From Bryoerythrophyllum caledonicum (taxonomy: Eukaryota > Streptophyta > Bryopsida > Pottiales > Pottiaceae), in the NCBI GenBank assembly GCA_963971425.1, contig OZ020522.1:5058168-5122167 (forward strand): a stretch of 64,000 nucleotides of DNA, written 5' to 3'. The position numbers and the translations under genes are program-made. Numbering within the stretch: position 1 is the stretch's first letter; each line of letters starts with the position of its first letter. The notes under the pieces are model-generated. The model had not been told where the DNA came from and ran no database searches. It worked only from the letters and a program-made list of their open reading frames with translations. Positions 24,317 to 34,113 of this stretch are shown one piece after another.

Positions 24317-27300
24317 CTAAGGGGGGTCTTGCCTATCAGGGAGGACTTGGTTGTTTTCGATTTTGCGTTTATGCAGTAAAATAGACATGGCATGTTGAAT
24401 AGCGATGGTGTTGATATTTTTAAAGGTAGTTTTAATTGTATCAATGGGTATCTTGAAGGTATCTTCGAGAGTTTTCATAGATGGGATAAAGGTGGTGGCA
24501 CGAGTGCCGGATGTGATAACAATAAGGGGGTCCACATTCCAGCCGAGGGCAATGATGTCGTCTATGAGGGGTTGGTATTTATCTATTTTGTTTTGTATTG
24601 TTTCCGGGGAGAATCTATCGTTGCAATATGTAAATTCGATGAATTGAATGGTGTAGTTTTGGTTGATGTTCTCGGGTGGTGGGTCGTTGTATGGTAAACC
24701 TTTGACACAAAGAATGTCCGGTTTGAGCCTAGCGTTGCAATGACATCTTTGGGTCATACATGAGCATGGAAGTAGCCATGGGGGGACCGTGTTTTCTTGT
24801 GGATTGCTATTAAAAGTGCCGGCGTTCATAAGTATGAAACATCTCGATTTATTGTAGGAGGTGATTAGTTTTCGGACTTCCCATACCGCTTTGTTATGTC
24901 TTTTAACAATTAGAGAGTGTATGTGGTGGTTTTGGCATTTGAGTAGCACATGTAGCCATGTGTCGAGGTCCGTTGAGGGGCATATGGGGCATGTTATGGA
25001 TGGGAATCTTTCTATTCCAAAGAAGAGTTGTTTGCGAGCGTTTCCCATGTATTGACCCGTACGGAATTTGATGAGGCACGTTATTTGTGAGTCTGAGATG
25101 ATGGGGTTTTTCCAAAAGTTTGTAGAGAGTTCATTGTCTAGGTCGTTATTGTTAGTCCATTTCTCTATGTTAGGAATATTTTATGAGATTGTATCCAGGT
25201 TGTTGTAGAGGTCTTGTTTTTTGAGATATTTGCCCAGAAATCTAATTGGGCCTTTGTCGGGGGTATCTTCTTTGGAAGGCCAATCTTCTTTTTGAAAGTA
25301 GTATGGGGTGGCATGAGCATGTTCGTGAGGGTCTTTGGCTTTTTTGTGTGTTTTTTCTCAGCCTTCTTTTGCAAGTTTGTCTGCTTGTTCGTTGCCATCA
25401 ATGTTGGCATGGGCTCTGACTTTGTGAAGGGTTGTGATTTGTGTACGTTTTTGTAACATTTGTACCATTGATGTTAGTATGGTTTGGTCGGGGTGACTGT
25501 TGTGAAGGATTGGGTGTGTTATTTGAGTGTTTAGTAGGTAGAGTGCATTTATGCAATCGGTGAATATATGTGCAGGTTCATTTTTGTATTTTGTTGTGAT
25601 GATTTGTAGTGTTTTGTGAATGGCCATGAGTTCTGCTCTGAGGATATTTTGTAGTCCATGGAGTCTTTTGGCTAGTTTAATTTCTTTGGTAGAATTATAT
25701 ATGCGATAGCCAGCTTTTTCTCTTCGCCAAGAGCCCGGGCTAATTTGTTCCGGTGGTTTAAAGGAGCCGTCGGTGTAATAACTGTATGCGGGGTTAAATT
25801 TTGGTGTGGTATGAGTTGGGTAGTCTGGGAGAGGGGGAGGTATGACGGAGTAGTTTAATGTGTTGTTGTCATAGTTTAATTTTGACCATTTTTTACTTTT
25901 GTTTACGGGGGTTTGTATGGGTGTTGGTGGGGCCGGTTTTGTGTATGGTCGTTGTATGTCTAGATTGTCTGTTATGGAGGTAAGTTCCGCAAGTTGTTCT
26001 AGGGAGCCCAGGTTTTGATTTTGATGATGGACGCATAGTATTTGTAATGTAGATGGCTCTATTCGGGGTTTTTTTAGCTCGGGTGGGATATTAGGTTCTT
26101 CGTATGGTATTGTGTCTGCTTCGAATAATGCTATGATGTGGGAATCTGGGAATGGGTTTGAATGTTGGTTGTTGTTTTGGTACCAATTGTTGTTCGGTGT
26201 GACGATGATTGTTTTTGTGTTATTTGGATCGTGTTTGGCGGCAAGTCTAGCCCAATGTATGGCTTGTTCTATGTCTTCCTCGTTGTGGGGGTGAGCTATT
26301 CCATTTCCGATCCATTTGTGTTCAAAGGCCTTGCCTAGGGATCCAAATATTTTGTCTCTTTCGTACGGTGAGTAGAATTTATTTAGCTTGGTAGGACATG
26401 TGATCGGGGAGGAAAAGTATGAGTGTTCAATGTTAAAGGATGATATCAGTGAGTCTAAAATGGGGGTGGATATTGTGTATTGCGCATTTTTCAGGGGGTC
26501 AGTTTTTGGTATTCGATATTTATATCTTTGGTAAAGCCATATTAGTTCGGTTTCAAAGGGTTGGGTTGTTGGTTCAATGTTTGTAGGGGATTGTAATTTT
26601 ATATGATATTGGTTCCATAACCATTGGAGCCGGGTAATGGGTATGGTGTGTAAATGTCCGCCGTTTTCTTCGTATAGATGTGCTTGATTGTTATCTATTT
26701 GAATTGTGTTTGAGGATGTAAGGATATCATTTTCGGGGTTGCATTCTGTTGTGTAGATGTTTAAGAGTGGGATAATTATGGGTGGCGTTACGGACCTTGA
26801 GTCTGAGGATTGTTCTTGTGGATGGTGGGCAAGGATGATATCTGAGTATATTTTGTTTTGGATCTTTAGGTAGTATTGTTTTAATTTTTCAGTGTTCTGT
26901 GTGGAGGTATTGGTGTCATGCCGTGGAAAAAGGTCTCTTTGGGGGAGCCATTTATTGTATGTATTATCATTGTGTTGCCATTGGCATAGATATTTTGTAT
27001 AGGTATTTTGTATGTTATTTGTGTCTGTGTGTTGGATATGTTTATGGTTTATGATATTATTAATGGGGTATTTGGTAGGGTTTTTGGGGATGTATGTTGG
27101 GGGACGGGGGTGGTATGTATGTGGAGGATTAGGGGGATTGGTTGGTGTGGGAATATTTCTTGGGATGATGTTATTGTTGAAGGTGATGAATGGATCTTTA
27201 AGTGTATGAGAGTATGGGTGTATGTTGCAAGGAGTATGACATATAGTGGGGCATGTTATGTGGCAAAATAGTTGTTTAGCAACATTTAGGGCACTCTTTA

Positions 27301-27593
27301 TTAGTTTAGATGGGGTGAAGTGGTAGGTTTTGAAGTCCTCATTGTTCATGATGGGTGTACCGTTAGGTAAGGTAATTTGGTTTAGTTCAAAAATATTTTT
27401 TGAGAGGAGTTTTTGTAGAAGCTTTTGGGAGAGTTGGGCATTGAGTGTGTTATGATTTAATGTTTCTTGGCGCCATAGTATTTCTAGTGTTGTAGGATTA
27501 GTGAGGAAGTTCGGGAGCGTATTTTTAAGGTGGGCTTTAGCTATATGTTTAAATAAGAAGAATGTTCGTGTTATTGGTGATCTTATGCAACAC
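24317..27593 (-). pseudogene. LINE ORF2 3' part: RNase H and zinc knuckle
   Basis: Continues ORF2 in the -1 frame after an A7 run (27,594-27,600); an extra A would fuse it to the reverse transcriptase frame (KKCCIRSPITRTFFLFKHIAKAH). The 663-codon stretch from 27,349 is open to TGA at 25,358. It ends with a type I RNase H: YTDGSF, ILRAELMAI, IFTDCINALY and VRAHANIDGNEQADKLA, so the D-E-D core and the trailing His/Asp are kept. Downstream in the same frame, after the TGA and a TAA near 25,180, a Cys-rich segment CPICPSTDLDTWLHVLLKC (25,000) resembles the C-terminal zinc knuckle of LINEs. RNase H would remove the RNA template during target-primed reverse transcription. The two stops lie only in the tail, after the catalytic domains. 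Confidence 0.8.
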
Positions 27594-30500
27594 TTTTTTT
27601 AATTCTCGGTATGTTTTCAGCGCCACCATATTGGGCAAGGACATAGTGAGTTAATCCATTATATATTTTCCCAAGTCTTCCTTTATCGTTTAGAGCATTT
27701 TGCAGTTGTTCGCCTATACATCGGAGGTATGCGTTTTTTAGGGAGAAAGCTTCAAGTCCAAATAGGTTATGTGGTAGTTGGGTTATTGCGTTTGACATAC
27801 ATTTTGGTAATCCACATACGGTTTTTTGTATGGCTATTATTTTTTTATCAAGTTTTTTGATAGCTGGCATAGAGTATGGTACACCGTAGAAACTGTATGC
27901 CACACCTGGGCGTAGTACGGTATCAACCATTTTTATTTTTTGTTTCATGGTGGCTGGGCATGTTGTTAGTTCTTTGCATTGTTTGATGAGCTTTGTGGTT
28001 GTAGTGTGGATTTGGATTTTCCATTTTAGTGAGGGAACAAGATTTGTACCTAGGTATATGTATGGTTCGTTTTGGTGTAGTATAGGGATTGGTTGGTTGC
28101 GGTAGTTGATGTTAGAGGTTTGCATTAGGGCTTTGAAAGTGGTAGGGTTCAATTTAGATTTGTTTGGGCATCCGGTAGCGGCACATTTTGGAACTCCCAC
28201 ATCCATGCCAGCCCATTTACAATATCTATCAATTTTATGGAGTTGTATTTGGATTGATTTGATTTTGTTAGTTATAGTGGCTAGGTCATCTGCGTATGCG
28301 GCGGAGTTTATTGTGACTTGTGATGTGCCGAAAGTATATCCATTATTGCCTCTTTCTAGCCATCTAAGTAGTGGTTCTAAAAATATAATAAATAAGTATG
28401 GGCTAAGGGTGTCCCCTTGTATAGTTCCTCTTTGGATGGGTATAGGTTTTGTTTTCCCAAAGTGTTCGCCGATATAGCAAGTAGATGATTGGGAATAGAT
28501 GTTTCCAACAAGTGTAGTTGCCTCTTTTGGGTAGCCAAGGTCTGACATTATTGCTAGAAGTCTGGCATGATCAATTGAGCCAAAGGCATTTTTGAAGTCC
28601 ACGTATAGTATGTATATATCTTGGTTAGTAAATTTTGCGTCTTCTAATGCGGCTATTATAGTTTGTATTTGCCGTGCGGTACTTCTCTCCGCTCTAAATC
28701 CTTCTTGACTATCATGTAGGATTTTGAATTTTTCTCCGTATGAGGATAGTATGTGGATGAGTGTACTGGTAAAAAGCTTATATATTGTGTTAGCTAGTGC
28801 AATTGGTCTATGATTGGGTAGCATGGATGGATCGCCTTTTTTGTATAGTAGAATTGTTGCACTTGTTTTCCATGAATTTGGTATTTGTTTTTGTTTATAG
28901 CAGTGAGAAAAGAATAGGAATAGTAGTTTATGAAATCTTGGAGGCATGTTTTTCAGTATTGAATTTGGTATGCAGTCTGGGCCTGGGGCTTTATTATTTC
29001 CAAGATTTTGGAGGCATGTGTCGTATGTGGCTCTGTTGAGGTATTTATGTAGTGGAATTTCTAGTTCGCCCCGTTTGTCAAGGGTATATCCGTCCAGGTC
29101 GTGCCAAGGGTATTGGCGTATTGCACATGTGCATTCTATTGTATGTTGTGGCTGGTAATTACATGTTGGTACTGTTGGTCTATTGGTTTTTGTTTGTTGG
29201 TTAAATATTTCATTCGCAATGTCTTCGGGGTTAGTTAGAATATTATTATGTTGATCTTTGATACAATCCATTGGTGGGGATTCAAGGTTTTTAAAAACTT
29301 TTTTGTTAATTTTTTTGGGGCTGATTTCGTATAGTTGTCTGTATTTTGAGATGGCTTTTTTAATGTTTTCTTTTGTGTATTTTGTGATTATTTTCCGGGC
29401 TTGTATGTTGGCATTTTTTGCAATTATCGCGATATCTTTTATCCATGTAAAGTGGGGAAGGTCCGGAGGCGGCGGGGTAGGGATTTGGATGTGTTGTATA
29501 TTTAGTAGTTCATTGTGTATGGGGTGGTTACGCCATTGAGGGTTGTGTTTTACAATTCTAATGGTTTTACGTATGGTATGGTATGTGGTTAAGTGTTGTT
29601 TCCAAGTTTTAGAAAGTTTGCGGGGTAGATACCCGCCTTGTTGAGAGGTTCTGTTTGTCATTTGGGGTATTGGGTGTGCTCTACAAGTTTGTTCTAGTGT
29701 ATCAGAGATTTTATTGATGAGTTTGTCTAGAGAGTGGCATGCTTCTTGCCATTGTGCTTGTGTTAATTGACTATTGATTTCAAGAGTGTTTATGAGGGAG
29801 TCTATTTGTACGGTGTTTTCCTCGAAGAATTTTGTGTTGAATTTTTCTATGTTGGTTTTTGGGATGGGGTTGAGTATGCGTATAGTGTCTTTGTTTGGGA
29901 TTGTAGGAGTTCTACTAATTAGTGTGTTATTTGGGATGTACAGTTGTACAAGTGAGTGGTCCGAATTGAGAATAATATCTGTGTTTGTTGTGGAGGTGTA
30001 TTGTGTGTTGTTGTTTGTATTTATATAGAAACCATCTATTAGACTCCAATCACTATAATTGTAGCCACCTTGTCTAGAGAATTGTGTATCGGTATTGATG
30101 TAAGTGAAGTTTAAGTTTTCTGTGAAGCGGCGCCATTGGTAATCAATGTTTTGAGGGAGGGTGTGATGGTTTCCATTTTGGCGGCCAATTAGCGCTATGT
30201 CTCTATTGAAGTCTCCACATAATAGGTATGTATGATTGGGATGATTATTAATATGGGTTGTAATAGTGTTTTGTATATCTAAGAGAAATCTAGTATCTTC
30301 GGGATGGGATGGCATATACATGTGAAAGATTAACCACGATTGTAGTGGGTGATTAGTGATTTTAATTATTTGAATGTATGGTGATATGTGCATTGGGGTA
30401 GGGATTTTGTTGATGTTGCCTGGGAATGTATATTTTTTGTGTATTAATGTAAGGAGGCCACCGCGGCCCGGTGTGTATGGTCTCCTTTGTTGCATGCATC

Positions 30501-32916
30501 TTGTAAATGCATGTGTATTGTTAAAGATGAGTTTATAGTCTTGAAATATATTTTGTATATATTTTGTAGATTTTGTGGCGGTTAGTTTTGTTTCTTCTAT
30601 AACTATAAGAGCCGGTGGTGTGTCTGTGTTTGCGACTAGAGTTTGTAAGCTAGAAAGGGCAGTGTTTAGTGAGGAGGCATTCCATGTGATTATGTATGTA
30701 TTTTCTTGGTTTGGTCTTATGTTTTGATTTTGGTTTTGAGGAGGGATGTAGGGAAGAGGTGGGGGTGGGTGGGTGTATTCTGGTATAGGGTCTAGGCATT
30801 TTAGTGATTCATTTATGAGGTTGTTAGGGAGGTAAGGGAATTTTAGTTTTATTATATCATTTGAGGGTGGTATGTCTTGACTATGTAAGAAGTCGTATAG
30901 TCTTTTATGTATTGAGTTCTCATGGTTTATAATATTTTGGTTGTCTACTAGGAATTCAGTATAGGGGTGTGGAGTGTAAATGTGTCGTTCTGGTGGGTTT
31001 TGTAAGGTTAGTAAGGTTTGTAGGAGTGTATTAGTCCATGTAATTGTGTTCCAATTTTGTGGATTTAGAAGTTGGTTACATTCATCTATGTTTGGATGAG
31101 TAGTGATTATTAGTGCATATAAAATGTGGGGTGGTGGATGCGTATTTTTTTGTTGTATGTATTGGGCAATGTTTGGGTGGGAAGTGTTTTGTATGTGGTG
31201 TAATATATGTGTGTTTTTTAGAAATGGTGCGAAGGGTTTTGCAATGTGTTCATATTCTGGTTGGAGTTTTATGGTATTAGGTATAAAGTAGATTTTGGCA
31301 TTTTTCTTATGTGATGTAGGATGTCTTTTTAGTATATTGGGCATGGGTCCCGGGTTGGTTTCAATGTCTCCTCCTAGAAGTAGTAGAAGTTTGTGGTATA
31401 TATGTTTAGTGGTGTATTTTAAAGGCTTTGTTGTGTTATTAATGACTTGTTGGTTTGGGGGTAGGTGGATATTTGTATTTTGTGTGTGAGTTGTGGGTTT
31501 ATTTATTTTTATAATAGGTGTAGTTGTTTTCGTCTTTAGTTTATTTTTTGTCCATGTGTTTTTTGTGGTTGTTTTTGTTTTAGAAGAGTATGGATGTATG
31601 TAAAATTGGTTGTATTTTATCTTGGTTGTTTTTGTCCATGTGCATATGTAACTATTATGTTTAAGACTATTTGTATGTGGGTTTATGTTGGTTTTTAAAG
31701 TGGCTTTTAAATCCTTTTTTTCATATGCGGTGTTATTATATACTTTGTGGTTTGTACAATTGTTTGTTTTGGTGTTTGTATTAGTATTTGGTATGAAATA
31801 TGTTTTGGTATACTTTTTGTGCGAAGCGGGGTGTCTTTTTAATATGTTCGGCATGGGTCTTGGGTTAGTCTCCATGTCTCCTCCAATTAATATTAGTAGT
31901 TTGTAGTAGATGGGTATCTTGTTTAGTTTTAGAATTTTTTGTTTTTGAATGTGGCTTTGGTATTTGTGTTTTTTTGATTGTGTGTGTTTGTCTTTGTATG
32001 TGTGTATGTATATGTATGTGTTTCGTTGATGGTGTGTGGTTGTCTTTGTGTGTGTGTATGTAGTTTTATGTGGTATTATATTAGTATTCTTTTGTATGTT
32101 TGTATTAGTATATGTCACGGTTTTTGTCTTGGTATTTGTATCAGTATCTTTGTTAGTATTTGTGTTAGTATTCGTATGAGTACACGTACCACTATTTGTA
32201 TTGGTATTTGCATTTGTACAAGTATAAGTATTTGTATTTACATACATACCAGTATGTGTATCAGTATACATACCAGTATTTGTATCAGTATATTTATAAG
32301 TATACTTATCGGTGTATGTATCAGTATACATATCAGTATACGTATCAGTATATGTACCCGTATATTGAAAAAATGAGTTTTCTAAAAGATTTCTTTCTAA
32401 ACATATTTTGTCTAAAACTATGATTTCTAAAAACAGATTGATATTTATTTCAATCAGATTCGTATATATTCTTACTTTTATTAGAATTTCTATTCTTAGT
32501 AAGTCTATTTTGGGTGCCTTCGGCGCACAACCGGCCAGCGAAACATGAAACCCACCCCCTATATTAATAATTTTACATACTCTCAACAAATTTCTACTAT
32601 TTAATCGCAAACTCTCCCCAACTTTATATATAGAGTTTTTAATATTACTATTAATTTTCCATTTATCCATGTAGTTTATATTCCAATTTCTATTCTTAGT
32701 CTGTACTCTTTTATTATTCCTATCTTCTCTATTTATTTTTACTCTGTCATTTTTGTTTCTCATTAGAAGTTTGGTTAATTTTCCATCCGTTATTTTTGAA
32801 TTTCTTAGAAAGCATAATCTATTTTTAGTACTGTTGTTTATAGCTATTTTCTTCATACCTTTATTCTTATTATAATTAGTTCTCATTACTAATTTTGTTA
32901 ATTTTCCATCCCCCAT
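27583..32916 (-). CDS. LINE ORF2: 2A motifs, APE endonuclease, reverse transcriptase
   Basis: 1,777 codons from ATG 32,916, uninterrupted. Residues about 190-300 are low-complexity Thr/Asn/Tyr repeats. Two copies of a 2A-like motif follow: a degenerate one at residues 338-354 (GGDMETNPRP) and a canonical DxExNPGP one at 508-524 (GGDIETNPGP), each followed by PMPNILKRHP. APE endonuclease spans about 740-995 with TWNAS (N746), IEETKL, GDFN (901-904), LIDG (D961) and SDH (985-987). Reverse transcriptase spans about 1,305-1,600 with GFRAERST, YVDFKNAF, QGDTLSPYLF and YADD (1,541-1,544). All catalytic residues I can check are present. It nicks target DNA and copies the LINE RNA in place. If the 2A works, the ribosome would skip between Gly523 and Pro524, freeing the enzymatic part from the low-complexity leader. 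The frame ends nine codons after an A7 run where the RNase H frame takes over. Confidence 0.9.
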   Translation of the reverse strand: MGDGKLTKLVMRTNYNKNKGMKKIAINNSTKNRLCFLRNSKITDGKLTKLLMRNKNDRVKINREDRNNKRVQTKNRNWNINYMDKWKINSNIKNSIYKVGESLRLNSRNLLRVCKIINIGGGFHVSLAGCAPKAPKIDLLRIEILIKVRIYTNLIEININLFLEIIVLDKICLERNLLENSFFQYTGTYTDTYTDMYTDTYTDKYTYKYTDTNTGMYTDTHTGMYVNTNTYTCTNANTNTNSGTCTHTNTNTNTNKDTDTNTKTKTVTYTNTNIQKNTNIIPHKTTYTHTKTTTHHQRNTYIYIHTYKDKHTQSKKHKYQSHIQKQKILKLNKIPIYYKLLILIGGDMETNPRPMPNILKRHPASHKKYTKTYFIPNTNTNTKTNNCTNHKVYNNTAYEKKDLKATLKTNINPHTNSLKHNSYICTWTKTTKIKYNQFYIHPYSSKTKTTTKNTWTKNKLKTKTTTPIIKINKPTTHTQNTNIHLPPNQQVINNTTKPLKYTTKHIYHKLLLLLGGDIETNPGPMPNILKRHPTSHKKNAKIYFIPNTIKLQPEYEHIAKPFAPFLKNTHILHHIQNTSHPNIAQYIQQKNTHPPPHILYALIITTHPNIDECNQLLNPQNWNTITWTNTLLQTLLTLQNPPERHIYTPHPYTEFLVDNQNIINHENSIHKRLYDFLHSQDIPPSNDIIKLKFPYLPNNLINESLKCLDPIPEYTHPPPPLPYIPPQNQNQNIRPNQENTYIITWNASSLNTALSSLQTLVANTDTPPALIVIEETKLTATKSTKYIQNIFQDYKLIFNNTHAFTRCMQQRRPYTPGRGGLLTLIHKKYTFPGNINKIPTPMHISPYIQIIKITNHPLQSWLIFHMYMPSHPEDTRFLLDIQNTITTHINNHPNHTYLLCGDFNRDIALIGRQNGNHHTLPQNIDYQWRRFTENLNFTYINTDTQFSRQGGYNYSDWSLIDGFYINTNNNTQYTSTTNTDIILNSDHSLVQLYIPNNTLISRTPTIPNKDTIRILNPIPKTNIEKFNTKFFEENTVQIDSLINTLEINSQLTQAQWQEACHSLDKLINKISDTLEQTCRAHPIPQMTNRTSQQGGYLPRKLSKTWKQHLTTYHTIRKTIRIVKHNPQWRNHPIHNELLNIQHIQIPTPPPPDLPHFTWIKDIAIIAKNANIQARKIITKYTKENIKKAISKYRQLYEISPKKINKKVFKNLESPPMDCIKDQHNNILTNPEDIANEIFNQQTKTNRPTVPTCNYQPQHTIECTCAIRQYPWHDLDGYTLDKRGELEIPLHKYLNRATYDTCLQNLGNNKAPGPDCIPNSILKNMPPRFHKLLFLFFSHCYKQKQIPNSWKTSATILLYKKGDPSMLPNHRPIALANTIYKLFTSTLIHILSSYGEKFKILHDSQEGFRAERSTARQIQTIIAALEDAKFTNQDIYILYVDFKNAFGSIDHARLLAIMSDLGYPKEATTLVGNIYSQSSTCYIGEHFGKTKPIPIQRGTIQGDTLSPYLFIIFLEPLLRWLERGNNGYTFGTSQVTINSAAYADDLATITNKIKSIQIQLHKIDRYCKWAGMDVGVPKCAATGCPNKSKLNPTTFKALMQTSNINYRNQPIPILHQNEPYIYLGTNLVPSLKWKIQIHTTTTKLIKQCKELTTCPATMKQKIKMVDTVLRPGVAYSFYGVPYSMPAIKKLDKKIIAIQKTVCGLPKCMSNAITQLPHNLFGLEAFSLKNAYLRCIGEQLQNALNDKGRLGKIYNGLTHYVLAQYGGAENIPRIKKSVA
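31345..31392 (-). other. Canonical 2A-like motif in LINE ORF2
   Basis: Encodes KLLLLLGGDIETNPGP, matching the DxExNPGP 2A consensus preceded by a Leu-rich stretch. 2A peptides make the ribosome skip the last Gly-Pro bond, and are known from several LINE lineages of trypanosomes and animals. The Gly codon is 31,348-31,350 and the Pro codon 31,345-31,347. Confidence 0.85.
31855..31902 (-). other. Degenerate upstream 2A-like motif
   Basis: Encodes KLLILIGGDMETNPRP, the same segment with Gly changed to Arg before the final Pro (codon AGA at 31,858-31,860). The following ten residues match those after the canonical motif, so a segment of about 510 bp was duplicated in frame. The Gly loss should abolish skipping. 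Confidence 0.8.
31980..32390 (-). repeat. Low-complexity GTATCAGTATAC-type repeat within ORF2
   Basis: Imperfect 12-bp and 6-bp units (GTATCAGTATAC, GTATTTGTATTA on the plus strand) keep the frame open and encode TYTDTYTD and TNTNTN runs. A similar composition recurs at 46.8-48.2 kb. Confidence 0.85.
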
Positions 32917-33130
32917 TTTGAATTCCCTTAGGAAGCATATTCTATTTTTAGTTTTGCTGTTTGTTGCTATATTCTCATTATTTGAATTCTTATGATAATT
33001 ATTTCTCGTTACTATTTTGGTTAATTTTCCATCCCTTATTTTTTATTCTCTTAGGAAGCATATTCTATTTTTAGTACTATTGTTTATTGTTAAGTTCTTA
33101 TTATTTGTATTCTTATGATACTGGTATTCT
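32760..33130 (-). repeat. LINE leader tandem repeat, about 120 bp
   Basis: Three copies, marked by (T/C)TTAG(A/G)AAGCATA(A/T)TCTATTT at about 32,808, 32,931 and 33,050 on the plus strand, spaced 118-123 bp. They encode variants of NNSTKNRLCFLR followed by DGKLTKL. Tandem monomers in a LINE 5' region often carry the internal promoter; that role here is inference. Confidence 0.75.
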
Positions 33131-33400
33131 ACCTTACCCTTTATTTTCTCCTTGCATATCCTCTCCAATTTTGTTCTTTTATTTTTAATATTCCTTGCTC
33201 TATTTGAAACCTTCGAAATTTTATAAATATCTATCTTCTTCCTATTTAATTTAGTATATCTCTTTTTACTCTCCTTGATTTTCCTATTTTTAGCCATTTT
33301 AATGTTCCATGCCTTTTGATGATATGTAGTTATAAATACAGGATTGCTATCTTGTGAGCGGCGAGCGGCGAGCGGTGAGCACTGATTTTTTGCATTTTTT

Positions 33401-34113
33401 TTGGTACTGTTTTTCGAAGAATTTGGAAAGGGTCGCCTATGGCCGTGGGTTCATTAAAACTGTGTTGACACATGAAAAAAAAATTGAAATTTTCGACGAC
33501 AATGTACTTGGACGTATGGAAGTATGAGTTGTTTAGGATTGATTGCAATAATTCTCACCTCATTGGAAGGGACGCTTATGGGTGAGGATTTAGATTTCAA
33601 GGTACCGCGACAAGTCAATAGACTATGAAATACAGCAGAAAAAATTGAAGTAATATTGTTTAGGGTGGCAGGCAGTATCCATGTGATACCTAGTTCATAC
33701 CCTTATAATACCTTGGTGATATCCATGTAATACCTAGGTGGGAAAAAATAGATACCATGGAGATACCCGTTGGGTCCGAACCACTCTAAATTGAAACAAT
33801 CTAATTCTTAGCGAACGGTTGTTTAAATAAGAGCAATGCCTAAGATACAAAGCCTATAAACTTAGAGGACATGTAACCAAGTTACAAAGGTTTTTTATAA
33901 TGAATCAAATTATAAATCGTAGATAGAACGATATCTTTTCATAAAAAAACATGCCATACGATGTCTTAAGTAAGACATACGTGAAAGGAAAGGGATTTTG
34001 ACAGGAATGAAGATGATTCACGATGGGACAATATTGAAGACAACCAGCTGGTAGTGTGATGGTAAACAAAGCAACAAACCAATGCAGAGGAATCAAGATC
34101 CCTTCGCGAAAAG
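33401..34113. other. Spacer between LINE and ParB-like gene
   Basis: No gene. At 33,665-33,770 there is a cluster of five GATACC/AATACC motifs, including TAATACCTAGGTG, which recurs at 46,380-46,392 in the same orientation on the other side of the gene pair. This stretch also serves as the 3' flank of the ParB-like gene; no clear polyadenylation signal was identified. Confidence 0.4.

Larger units (their letters stand above)
24066..33400 (-). mobile_element. LINE non-LTR retrotransposon, nearly intact
   Basis: About 9.3 kb on the minus strand. From its 5' side: a leader with tandem repeats (33.13-32.76 kb), a long ORF2 with low-complexity Thr/Asn-rich region, two 2A-like motifs, APE endonuclease and reverse transcriptase (32,916-27,583), then RNase H and a Cys/His C-terminus in the -1 frame (27.59-24.32 kb), and a 3' end with a GC-rich hairpin (24,104-24,080) followed by a (TTC)n tail. 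No ORF1 gag lies in this copy; an intact ORF1-like gene is at 48.7-50.4 kb. One frameshift and two stops are the only visible lesions, so the insertion is probably young. The exact 5' boundary and target-site duplication could not be fixed. RNase H plus 2A suggests an I/Ingi- or Utopia-like lineage rather than standard plant L1, but the clade is undecided. Confidence 0.85.

Noticed and set aside
27583..27600. Canonical -1 ribosomal frameshift signal
   Set aside because: The reading-frame register gives T AAA AAA A, not X XXY YYZ with a good slip, and no downstream structure is evident. A 1-nt indel in a homopolymer is simpler.
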